From: Bacteroidales bacterium | GTDB lineage: Bacteria > Bacteroidota > Bacteroidia > Bacteroidales > UBA932 | Assembly: GCA_017429475.1 (NCBI GenBank) | Contig: JAFROX010000010.1 | Span: 116,944-180,943, forward strand | Direction: 5' to 3' | DNA length: 64,000 nucleotides | Part shown: piece after piece, positions 8,556-16,108 of the stretch | Position numbering within the stretch: position 1 is the first letter of the stretch | Layout of the letters: each line of letters opens with the position of its first letter | Program-made: the position numbers and the translations under genes | Notes under the pieces: model-generated | The model's database searches: none | What the model was told of the DNA's origin: nothing | What the model saw: only the letters and a program-made list of their open reading frames with translations

Positions 8556-8690
8556 TTATCCTTTTGTTGCCGGTTTCTTCCTGGGCTTGGGAAGCGGAAG
8601 TGCAGGGAGTGTGGCTTTGATGAGGGCGGCGAGGTAGTCGCTATCGTCGATGTCGCTTATATACTGAACGAGATCGGGAGAACTGGCCAT
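8556..8690 (-). CDS. Small protein of unknown function (44 aa)
   Basis: The start ATG at 8690 lies 2 bases after the acetyltransferase stop and is preceded by GGAGG at a workable distance. The 44-residue product begins MASSPDLVQYISDIDDSDYL and ends in a basic, proline-rich tail (LPKPRKKPATKG). I do not recognise the family. Its tight coupling to the upstream gene and the clean frame argue that it is real; the short length limits confidence. Confidence 0.5.
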   Translation of the reverse strand: MASSPDLVQYISDIDDSDYLAALIKATLPALPLPKPRKKPATKG

Positions 8691-8692
8691 TT

Positions 8693-9574
8693 TTACTGCC
8701 TCCAGCGTTTCAACATCGGGAAGAAGCCGCGCATCATCTGCTTGTATTCTTCCTGAGTCATAGGTTTCGGCATATGCTTGTTGACCTCGTCCACGAACTG
8801 GGCGCAATGGTCGATCATTCCTTCCATCGTCACATCCTGAAGGAACTTGCCGCCGGCATAGCAGAACTGGCAATAGTCGAAGTTTATTCTGCCGTCTGCA
8901 TTCGTGCCGCAGTCTTCGTTCCTGGTCAGGGGCATACCGCAGCTCTGGCAGAACTGCGGCAGCTGGCCCGGCTGAAGGGTCTTTTCCTTTACAGGGAATC
9001 CTGCGTCATAAGCCTCGAACCCTGACGGATCTGCATCTGCCACGAAATAGCCTTTCGGCGGACAGTATGTGCCTTCGCGCTTTCCCCAGTAACCCGGAAT
9101 CAGCTCCTGCGCCAGGAAGTAGGGCACCGCAGCCTCGCGGGGCTCAGAGTGATAATGTATCTTCATCTTGCTTGCCAGGTCGAAGCCGGCAAGTTTGTAG
9201 AAATCGATGTTGCCCTCCATACATAGCAGGCCGACTCCCATCTCGCGCGCTTTCTCCAAAGCATATTTCAGCAGTTGCAGGCCATAACCTTTGCGTTTGT
9301 AGGCAGGATCGATGCTGATGGGTCCGAATGTCCAGGACGGGAAACGGCTGTCGTCGTCGAGGACGATTTCGGCCTTTGAAAACATCACGTGGCCGATGAT
9401 GCGCCCGTCCTCCTCCATCACGAAGTCCAGCTCCGGAATGAAATCCGGGTCGCCGCGGAAGCAGTGCAACACATAATGCTCGAGGCATCCCGGCCGATAG
9501 ACGTTCCAGAAAGCCTCCCTGGTGAGATTCTCAACCTCTCGCCAGTCCTGAGGTTTTTCCAATCTTATATTCAT
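8693..9574 (-). CDS. GNAT N-acetyltransferase fused to a C-terminal zinc-ribbon domain
   Basis: 293 residues. Residues 1-150 are a GNAT domain: IDPAYKRKGYGLQLLKYALE is the acetyl-CoA binding motif and NIDFYKLAGFD a typical C-terminal block. Residues about 205-270 carry the putative zinc-ribbon module found in Bacteroidota (FCQSCGMPL, then DYCQFCYAGG), with cysteine pairs for one zinc. It acts in the cytoplasm on an unknown acceptor. The DUF3795 gene ends 6 bases upstream, so the two cysteine-rich proteins are probably co-expressed, with a 44-aa protein following. Confidence 0.82.
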   Translation of the reverse strand: MNIRLEKPQDWREVENLTREAFWNVYRPGCLEHYVLHCFRGDPDFIPELDFVMEEDGRIIGHVMFSKAEIVLDDDSRFPSWTFGPISIDPAYKRKGYGLQLLKYALEKAREMGVGLLCMEGNIDFYKLAGFDLASKMKIHYHSEPREAAVPYFLAQELIPGYWGKREGTYCPPKGYFVADADPSGFEAYDAGFPVKEKTLQPGQLPQFCQSCGMPLTRNEDCGTNADGRINFDYCQFCYAGGKFLQDVTMEGMIDHCAQFVDEVNKHMPKPMTQEEYKQMMRGFFPMLKRWRQ

Positions 9575-9580
9575 AGTGTC

Positions 9581-9916
9581 TTAGGTGGGTTTCAAGTTCT
9601 TCAGAACATCCGGGTTATGAGCGATGATTGCGCCGACCTTCGGGCAAGACTCCATCTCCGCGCAGTCGCCGCAGGTCCCTACCCCCTTCACAACCGCACA
9701 CTTCCGGACCGCGCAAAGATTCTGGCAGTAGAAGGTCTTCACCCCATCCACACGGCATCCCTCGCAGTTGATATGCTCCGGCAGAATCGGCGCATTGTTC
9801 AGCTCCGACCACAGCTTCGCCGTCCGGTCACGCAACGCTTGGTCATTGTTCTTCGTCGCAATAAACGCATCGCACTTCTCGCAATCCAGTCCGCAGTATG
9901 CAATAAGGGGTTTCAT
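9581..9916 (-). CDS. DUF3795 cysteine-rich protein
   Basis: 111 residues with about 12 cysteines, starting MKPLIAYCGLDCEKCDAF, the DUF3795 hallmark. Later pairs (CEGC, CQNLC, CGDC) look metal-binding, probably zinc or an iron-sulfur centre. The function of the family is not known. It is the first gene of a leftward run with the GNAT/zinc-ribbon gene and is divergent from the macrodomain-like gene at 9986. Confidence 0.8.
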   Translation of the reverse strand: MKPLIAYCGLDCEKCDAFIATKNNDQALRDRTAKLWSELNNAPILPEHINCEGCRVDGVKTFYCQNLCAVRKCAVVKGVGTCGDCAEMESCPKVGAIIAHNPDVLKNLKPT

Positions 9917-9985
9917 AGGTTCTCACTGAATGTTCAAATAAAGGTAAGGATTTTTCCTAACTTTAACTTTATAATAATTTGGACT

Positions 9986-10393
9986 ATGAATATCCCTTCT
10001 GACTACAAAAATAGAATAACGCCCCACTTCATAAATAAACTTGCTGACGGCGAAATCTTCGTCTTCGGCAGCAACCTGGGCGGAAAGCACGGCGGTGGTG
10101 CTGCAAGGATAGCCCTTGACAAGTTCGGAGCTATCTGGGGCAAGGGTGTAGGGCTCCAGGGACAGAGCTACGCCATCCCGACTATGCAAGGCGGAGTGGA
10201 TACCATCAAGCCCTACGTCGACGACTTCATCGAGTTTGCCAAGACTCATCCCGAGATGCGCTTCCTCGTTACCCGCATAGGCTGCGGCATCGCAGGCTTC
10301 ACCGACTCGGAAATCGCCCCTCTCTTCAAGGGCGCAATCCCCGTCAGCAACATATTCCTACCCGACACCTTTTGGGACGAATTGGCCCGCTGA
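9986..10393 (+). CDS. Macrodomain-like protein (A1S_2505-type family)
   Basis: 135 residues starting MNIPSDYKNRITPHF. The segment IFVFGSNLGGKHGGGAARIA has the glycine-rich loop of a small family seen in bacteria and phages and often named after A1S_2505; RIGCGIAGFTDSEIAPLF is the second conserved block. The fold is likely macrodomain-related and may bind ADP-ribose or a nucleotide; this is inference. A longer open frame extends upstream, but it runs antisense through the DUF3795 gene, so the ATG at 9986 is chosen. No phage genes surround it. Confidence 0.68.
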   Translation: MNIPSDYKNRITPHFINKLADGEIFVFGSNLGGKHGGGAARIALDKFGAIWGKGVGLQGQSYAIPTMQGGVDTIKPYVDDFIEFAKTHPEMRFLVTRIGCGIAGFTDSEIAPLFKGAIPVSNIFLPDTFWDELAR

Positions 10394-10411
10394 CACTCTT
10401 ATTGACATAAA

Positions 10412-10728
10412 ATAAAAAAACCGAGGGGATAGAGCAGAGTCTATAGTCCTAATCAAGTCTCAACTACTACAAGGTCTCTATTACTTGCAGTAGTGACTGC
10501 GGACTAGTTCAAGTTTGCCTTTGCGACGACGTAAATACGCCCTTACCCAGACAATCCTCACAACCTCCACTCCAATGGAGATTCGAAGCTTGGTTTTACT
10601 TAAGATGTTGAGAGAACAATCGAGGCTTGCTTTCAGTACCTCCCCTCGGTTAAGGGCTTTTGAAAAGAACAGACATCCACTTAGAGAAATGGATGTCTGT
10701 AAAGAATCTTAAGTAATTCTACCAATTA
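10412..10728 (-). ncRNA. Unassigned structured RNA, possibly 6S-like/Bacteroidales-1 class
   Basis: No gene fits here, but the minus strand holds a clean transcription unit. A -7-like TACCTTCG lies at 10742-10735, and a U-tract follows the end at about 10420. Pairings seen: a perfect 11-bp closing stem between AACCGAGGGGA (10651-10641) and TCCCCTCGGTT (10429-10419); a hairpin of 11 bp (10494-10484 with 10473-10463) inside AGTCC/GGACT (10505-10501 with 10449-10445); a 10-bp hairpin ACAGACATCC (10700-10669); and ACTTAAGAT (10714-10706) with ATCTTAAGT (10606-10598). The last crosses the closing stem, so it is a pseudoknot or an alternative fold. The identity is inferred only from size and the closed-ended layout. 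Confidence 0.6.
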
Positions 10729-10852
10729 GTATTGCGAAGGTACAAATAGTTATTTAAAAGGCAATGCTTATCGAACAATAAATCGAAACGATTAGGCAAT
10801 ACCAAGCAGCAACCTCAGAGGCTTCGAGAAACGACGTAGGAGCTTATAAGAA

Positions 10853-11317
10853 TCAGAAGTAGTACGTAAATCCCACGCCGAGATCGGCCTGATATGGCTT
10901 GTAGAAGACCCTCAGGTCTGTATGGGGGCCGATGAGGACCCCGCCCTGGAACTTGGCGCAGCCCCAGTAAGTCCCAATGAAGTCGAACTCATAGCCTCCG
11001 CCCAGATAGGCCGAAACCCTGTCCAAACGCAGCAGATTGGCATTCACCATCACAGGAATCTGGATGCCCGACAGCCGCTGCCCGTAGATATAGCGGACAC
11101 CTCCGATGAGATTCACCCACTGGTCCGGCCGGCCGTAACGCGCACGAACCCCGACGCCCGCACTGGGATGAAAAGGAGTCCCCACGGCGAAGGGAAGAAA
11201 ACAATCAGCACTGACATCAGCGCCGACGCGGAAAACCCGCGCATCATCAAACCTGTCCTGCCCCATCAATGCAAAAGAGAACAGACAGGCCACAACAATA
11301 GTCAGAATCTTTTTCAT
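10853..11317 (-). CDS. Small outer-membrane beta-barrel protein
   Basis: 154 residues with signal peptide (MKKILTIVVACLFSFALMGQ). The mature part is a series of amphipathic strands (GVGVRARYG, NLIGGVRYIYG, AYLGGGYEFDF, FQGGVLIG) ending in aromatic GVGFTYYF, the terminal phenylalanine being typical of outer-membrane barrels. It is probably a small porin-like barrel of about 8 strands. It lies 20 bases after the beta-propeller gene and is probably co-transcribed with it and the GH3 gene. No specific family is recognised. Confidence 0.65.
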   Translation of the reverse strand: MKKILTIVVACLFSFALMGQDRFDDARVFRVGADVSADCFLPFAVGTPFHPSAGVGVRARYGRPDQWVNLIGGVRYIYGQRLSGIQIPVMVNANLLRLDRVSAYLGGGYEFDFIGTYWGCAKFQGGVLIGPHTDLRVFYKPYQADLGVGFTYYF

Positions 11318-11337
11318 ACCCTAAAGATACGAAAACC

Positions 11338-12144
11338 TTACGGCTTCTCAAGAACACGGAAGCAGTCACTGCCGAGCACCAGCACATCGAAGCCCAGAGG
11401 AACCCGGGCATAGAGAGTATCGACGGGATAATAATCGATGCTGTTGCAGTGCGAACAAGAAGGAAGGCGGAACATCACGCCGTCGTTGCAAAGCAGGTAG
11501 AACGAATCCTGAACGGCATCGAACGCCAGAGCAGAAGGCACAGCGTGCAGATAGAGCGGCCGGTTCTGCTTCGTATAATTGAGGATGCGCTCGCTCCATA
11601 CACCGCCTCCGGAAGAAGTGAAAGCAGCAGGACGGCCGTCCTCGGTCAGACCCGCAATCATCACACTTCCACCCCCGGCAGCCACAGCCCTGAAATCCAT
11701 CTTAGGATAGAAACCGCCGTACTCCTCGTTGAAATCGTTGATAGTCCACATAAAGCCGTTGTCAGAACGCAGGATCTCCCCTGCATCAGTGACAGCCCAG
11801 AGCGTCACGTCATCCGAAGCAATGGCACGCAGACGCCCTTTCAGTGGAGGCTCGATGTGAGCCACGATGACACCCGTAGGATGGATCATAAATATTTCCC
11901 TGCCGACAGTATCTACAGCGAAAACCCAGCCTTCGAGGCCGGCCGCAGAAACCATCGGAACAGGCAGCGAAAGAGTATCGAGTACATTACCCTCCGCATC
12001 AAGCCAAGCGAACACCTCTCCCACCGCCATAAAGCCGGCAGAATCCGCCACGGCGGCATTTAAACGAACCTCCTGCCCGTGAGCGGCATTGCAGCCGCTC
12101 CAGAGCAGGAAGCACGTTAAAAATGTTCGCAGAATAAATTTCAT
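11338..12144 (-). CDS. Secreted beta-propeller-like protein of unknown function
   Basis: 268 residues with signal peptide (cleavage near AAHGQ). The sequence shows repeated blade-like units (GWVFAVDTVGREIFMI, TLWAVTDAGEILRSDNG, SVMIAGLTEDGRPAAFTSS) resembling BNR/YCF48-type propellers, followed by CSHCN near the C-terminus. No catalytic motif is recognisable. Its ATG overlaps the GH3 stop codon by one base, which implies translational coupling. A role as an accessory or sugar-binding partner of the GH3 enzyme is only inference. Confidence 0.6.
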   Translation of the reverse strand: MKFILRTFLTCFLLWSGCNAAHGQEVRLNAAVADSAGFMAVGEVFAWLDAEGNVLDTLSLPVPMVSAAGLEGWVFAVDTVGREIFMIHPTGVIVAHIEPPLKGRLRAIASDDVTLWAVTDAGEILRSDNGFMWTINDFNEEYGGFYPKMDFRAVAAGGGSVMIAGLTEDGRPAAFTSSGGGVWSERILNYTKQNRPLYLHAVPSALAFDAVQDSFYLLCNDGVMFRLPSCSHCNSIDYYPVDTLYARVPLGFDVLVLGSDCFRVLEKP

Positions 12145-15100
12145 TATTTCAGTCCGATGCCGATTATCTTAAAGTCGTCAAAGGCCGCCTTCAAAGGAGC
12201 TGCTGCAGGCATCTGCATTGCTGCACCGCCGAAGCCGCCACGGCCTCCCATTGCAGCCATCACGCCCTCACAGCATATGAGACCGGCCTGGACATCCTTA
12301 AGCACAATCTGTGCCGAACCAGCTTCAGTGAACTTCTTGCCGTCCACAGAATAGAAAGCAGTGTAGCTGTCACCCTTCTTCACAAGGCGGAGCCATACCA
12401 CATTGTCGGTGCCGATTATGCCATCCATAGGCACGCGGACAGCAGCCTTCTGGGCACCGTTCTCCTCGACCACGAGCTGAAGCTGACCTGCAGCCGGAGC
12501 AGCGGCAGCATTCGGATCGGGACGGCGCATAGCCATTGCGGCACCATATACGAACTTCACAAAGTTGTCATCATCCTGATAAGCCACAAGACCTGCATTC
12601 TGAGCCGGAGCCGCAGGAGCAGTGAGGCAAGTCAGCTTGGTGTCCACGGTCCAGTCAGCATTAGCCTCCTGGAGAAGGATGTTCTGAGCATCGTTGCCGG
12701 CCTGAACGATGTCGCCCTTGCCGCTTGTAAGAACAATAGAGCCCGGGCGCTCAGAGAGAGACCAGAGCGCAGGATTCTCGCGAACCCAGCTCCACTGGCT
12801 GCCGAGAGCAGATTTCTGGAAGGTGTCAGAAACGCCCTTTGTACCGAAGTTTACGGCAATCTCCTTGCAGTCACCGGTATTCTCGTCAGCCAGAGTAACG
12901 ACTGCAGTGCCGGGAACGGCGGCAGCCTGCTTCACGTTGACGGCGATGGCAGGATCCTTGGCAACGGCAGCCACAACCGGAGCCTTGCCGGCCTTCCTCA
13001 GGAAGCTGAGCTGAGAAGCGTCGCCCACCTTGACAGCCTTGCCGTCGACCTTCAGGCTTGCAAGAGTCATCTCAGGCATAACCTTGATGGCGAAGGAATC
13101 CTCCTTGGTGACGCCGCCCACAGTTGCAGTGCAGGTGATGGTAGCAACACCCATAGAACGGGCGGTGATGGTACCGTCTGCAGCCACAGAAGCGACAGAA
13201 GGGTTGCTGCTGCGCCAGGTGCCGCGAGCAGAGTTGTCGAAGCTGTCGTCGTTCAGGCAGACTGAGTAGCTTGCGTGAGCGGTCTGGCCGATATTCAGCA
13301 CGTTGGCGTCTGTGCTAGCCCAGAGAGTCTTGAGCTTGAGGTCGAGCTTGCCGGACATATTGGCGCTGACGGTGCCGCGGATATCAGCAGATGAAGAACC
13401 GAACTCGAATACGTAGCGGCCCTGGTCGAAGGTCATACGCTCAGCGTTCATATCCCAGAACCAGAGGTCAGAGCACTTGATGTCGATGCTGACGGTGCGG
13501 GTCTGTCCGCGGGGGATGGTGACGCGCTTGAAGCCTTTCAGACGCTTGGCGGGACGCTCGAGAGCAGCAGGGCTGTCGGGAGTTGCCACATAGATCTGGA
13601 CAACCTCGTCGGCACTGTACTTGCCGGTGTTGGTGACGTCCACGCTGAGAGTAACCACGTCATTAGGAGTAATGTTGCTCTTGCTGATGCGGAAATTGCT
13701 GTATTCGAAAGTAGTGTAGCTGAGGCCATAGCCGAACGGATAAGAAACCTCGCGATTGAAATACCAGAGGGTGCGGCCGACATTGCCTGAGCTGCGGCGC
13801 AGGTTGTAGTCGGTGATGGCCGGAAGGTCCTTCACAGTCTTGAACCAGGTGGCGTTGAGCTTGCCGCCAGGTGAAACTTCGCCGAAGAGGATGCGCGGAA
13901 CAGCCTCGCCCTGAGCCATACCGTTGTAGCCTGTCCAGATGATGGCAGGGATGTTGGCCAGGTGGCAGAACTCTTCAACCTCGACGCAGCCGAGGGTCTG
14001 CATATAGACGATGGTGCGGGGATTAACGGCAGCGACAGCCTTGATCAGAGGAATCTGGTTGCCGGGGAGTGTAAGAGTCAGACGGTCGGCCTCCTCTGTA
14101 GCAGTATTTTCGTCAGTTCCGACGAAGATCACAGCTACGTCAGCCTTGCGGGCCATCTCGATGGTAGCCTCGTCGATCGGAGCATCTTGGGGTGCCTTGT
14201 AGACGAGATATACAGTCTGGGGACCGTTGTAACCAAGCTTGAGAGCATTGGTCTTCATAGGCATGCTGGCACCGTAAACGCCGCCGACGCGTGCACCGGA
14301 AGACTTTGTGGCCTCAATGCGGCCGATGAGGTTGCCGTCAGGACCGCCGACGCGGATTTCTACGATACCACCCTCGGTGGGGATATTGAGGCCGACGGTG
14401 ATGTTCTCGATGTTGGTGATGTCGACGTTGTCATATGCAGTCCAGGTGCCGTCGTCGATGCTGCGCACCTGCTCCTCGGTACCCATACCGGAACCGACTG
14501 TGATGCCTTCTGCAGAAGCAGTGTACTTGGTGGCGTCGTAGCGGGTCACAGAGCCGTCGGTCTTCTCGATTTCGAAATATGCGATGTAGAGCAGATTGCT
14601 CTTGCTCTTGATGTCGCCTCCGGTGGCAAGCATAACATCTACATCATAACCCTTGGCCTTGAGCCATTTGGTGATACCTGCATAGGGAGATATCATTGAA
14701 GTGGCCTCAGGACGCCCTGAGTACGGACCGAGTTCCACGTCGTCAGCCTGAGGGCCGATGAGGGCGATGCTGCGGATCTTGGATGCATCGATAGGCAGAG
14801 CCTGGTTGTCGTTCTTCAGAAGGACGGGGGTGCGGACGGCAAGCTCAGCTGCGAGAGCCTGGTTGGCTGCAGAGTTCACGCGTGAAGGCTCGAACTTGGT
14901 GTAAGGAACCATCTGCTCGGGATCGAACTCGCCGGTACGCATACGGATGGTGAACATATTGATGAGGGCGCGGTCGATTTCGGCCATCGGAAGGATGCCC
15001 TGCTCATAGGCGCTGATGGCATATCTCTGGTATACGCTTCCGCAGTCAGAGTCTACACCTGCGTGGAGTCCGGCCGCAGTGGCCTGCTCGCGGGTCTCCA

Positions 15101-15947
15101 CGAAATAGTGGCCGTCCCAGATGTCCTGGATGGCGGCACAGTCACCTGTCACGTAGCCCTTCATACCCCAGGTGCGGCGGGCCAGGGTGTCGAGATAGAA
15201 GACACTGGCTGAAGTGGGCACGTGGTTGACGGCATTGTATGACGACATGATTGAGGGCAGGTTCTCGTCCTCGATCAGACGTTTGTAAGGATAAGTGTAG
15301 AACTCGCGCAGGTCGCGGCTGTCCATATTGGAACTGCTGACGTGGCGGTCGAACTCACTGTTGTTTGCGAAATAGTGTTTTGCTGTAGGCACGGCCTTGA
15401 GATATTTGGGGTCGGTGCCCATCAGGCCACGCACGAAACCGCGGGCCATTTCGGCTGCCAGGAAAGGATCCTCGCCGTATGACTCGCCGGTACGTCCCCA
15501 GCGCGGGTCACGGACGGGTTCCACCACGGGGCTCCAGAATGTCAGGCCCTTGGTGCCGGTCTGGAAGATGGCGCGCGCCTCATCTGCGATGGCTGATGCC
15601 ATACGCTCCACGAGTGCGGGATCCCAGGTCGAACCTGTAGCGACACTGTTGGGGAATGAAGACGGGCCCTGGATGCCTACTGAAGGGTTGGCACCTGAAA
15701 GCACTCCGTGAAGAGCCTCGCTCCAGATGTTGTAGCCTTTCACACCGAGGCGGGGAACTGCAGCCATGTTGTTGCCGAGCAATGCCTGCTTCTCCTCGAG
15801 GGTAAATCGTGACACCAGGTCGGTTGCGCGCTCCTCGAAGGTATACGCCGTATTGAGATAAATGGGAATCTGGCCTTCCTGAGCCAGTGCGGATATGGCT
15901 ACGATCATCGCCACTCCGGACAAAATACAATTGCGGATAAACTTCAT
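12144..15947 (-). CDS. Multidomain GH3 beta-glucosidase/xylosidase with Big2 and xylosidase-type C-terminal domain
   Basis: 1267 residues with signal peptide (ISALAQ, residues 18-23). GH3 N-domain about 40-330 with KH (190-191) and nucleophile Asp269 in GYVTGDC; GH3 C-domain about 370-760, interrupted by a CBM6/PA14-like insert (about 450-600); fibronectin-III-like domain about 770-850; a Big2 Ig-like domain (WRSSNPSVASVAADGTITA) about 900-970; then a concanavalin-A-like domain like that of GH43 xylosidases, interrupted by Ala/Pro and Gly/Arg-rich insertions. It is probably a beta-xylosidase or arabinosidase in the periplasm or at the surface. An upstream in-frame start lacks a signal peptide, so MKFIRNC is chosen. 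Confidence 0.88.
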   Translation of the reverse strand: MKFIRNCILSGVAMIVAISALAQEGQIPIYLNTAYTFEERATDLVSRFTLEEKQALLGNNMAAVPRLGVKGYNIWSEALHGVLSGANPSVGIQGPSSFPNSVATGSTWDPALVERMASAIADEARAIFQTGTKGLTFWSPVVEPVRDPRWGRTGESYGEDPFLAAEMARGFVRGLMGTDPKYLKAVPTAKHYFANNSEFDRHVSSSNMDSRDLREFYTYPYKRLIEDENLPSIMSSYNAVNHVPTSASVFYLDTLARRTWGMKGYVTGDCAAIQDIWDGHYFVETREQATAAGLHAGVDSDCGSVYQRYAISAYEQGILPMAEIDRALINMFTIRMRTGEFDPEQMVPYTKFEPSRVNSAANQALAAELAVRTPVLLKNDNQALPIDASKIRSIALIGPQADDVELGPYSGRPEATSMISPYAGITKWLKAKGYDVDVMLATGGDIKSKSNLLYIAYFEIEKTDGSVTRYDATKYTASAEGITVGSGMGTEEQVRSIDDGTWTAYDNVDITNIENITVGLNIPTEGGIVEIRVGGPDGNLIGRIEATKSSGARVGGVYGASMPMKTNALKLGYNGPQTVYLVYKAPQDAPIDEATIEMARKADVAVIFVGTDENTATEEADRLTLTLPGNQIPLIKAVAAVNPRTIVYMQTLGCVEVEEFCHLANIPAIIWTGYNGMAQGEAVPRILFGEVSPGGKLNATWFKTVKDLPAITDYNLRRSSGNVGRTLWYFNREVSYPFGYGLSYTTFEYSNFRISKSNITPNDVVTLSVDVTNTGKYSADEVVQIYVATPDSPAALERPAKRLKGFKRVTIPRGQTRTVSIDIKCSDLWFWDMNAERMTFDQGRYVFEFGSSSADIRGTVSANMSGKLDLKLKTLWASTDANVLNIGQTAHASYSVCLNDDSFDNSARGTWRSSNPSVASVAADGTITARSMGVATITCTATVGGVTKEDSFAIKVMPEMTLASLKVDGKAVKVGDASQLSFLRKAGKAPVVAAVAKDPAIAVNVKQAAAVPGTAVVTLADENTGDCKEIAVNFGTKGVSDTFQKSALGSQWSWVRENPALWSLSERPGSIVLTSGKGDIVQAGNDAQNILLQEANADWTVDTKLTCLTAPAAPAQNAGLVAYQDDDNFVKFVYGAAMAMRRPDPNAAAAPAAGQLQLVVEENGAQKAAVRVPMDGIIGTDNVVWLRLVKKGDSYTAFYSVDGKKFTEAGSAQIVLKDVQAGLICCEGVMAAMGGRGGFGGAAMQMPAAAPLKAAFDDFKIIGIGLK

Positions 15948-16008
15948 ATTACTGATTATATAAGTTGTAATTGCAACGAAACGATTATAAAGGTAAGCAT
16001 TAAAAATG

Positions 16009-16016
16009 TAAATTTG
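16009..16016 (+). promoter_or_regulatory. -7 element TAAATTTG before the 26-aa peptide and tricorn gene
   Basis: An exact TAnnTTTG match ends 4 bases before the ATG at 16021. Transcription would start at or within a base or two of that ATG, so the small reading frame would be the leaderless first cistron and the protease the second. Confidence 0.5.
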
Positions 16017-16020
16017 CCAT

Positions 16021-16101
16021 ATGAAAAAGAACTCGACTCTCAAAGCACTTATCTATGCTCTCATCGCAGCCTGCGTGATGGTGCTGGCATTATTAAACTA
16101 A
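16021..16101 (+). CDS. 26-residue single-span membrane peptide
   Basis: The product starts MKKNSTLKALIYALIAACV and ends in ALLN: a basic N-terminus and one hydrophobic helix. It resembles in size and layout the very small 'smalltalk' type proteins of Bacteroidales, though I cannot show homology. It starts 4 bases after a promoter element and ends 7 bases before the tricorn protease ATG. It could be a genuine membrane peptide or an upstream frame that sets translation of the protease. Confidence 0.5.
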   Translation: MKKNSTLKALIYALIAACVMVLALLN

Positions 16102-16108
16102 TAACAAT

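Noticed and set aside
10669-10700. Hairpin as terminator of the barrel gene at 10853
   Set aside because: The stem is strong, but it is followed only by a weak mixed TTCTTTTC tract, and it lies inside the structured RNA unit; a terminator role cannot be excluded but is not preferred.
10515-10712. 65-codon plus-strand frame in the gap at 10.5 kb
   Set aside because: The region is better explained by paired helices of a minus-strand RNA; the peptide has no features.
13962-14699. Long plus-strand reading frame inside the GH3 gene
   Set aside because: It is antisense to a strongly supported GH3 domain with intact catalytic motifs, and its translation has no recognisable features or signal.
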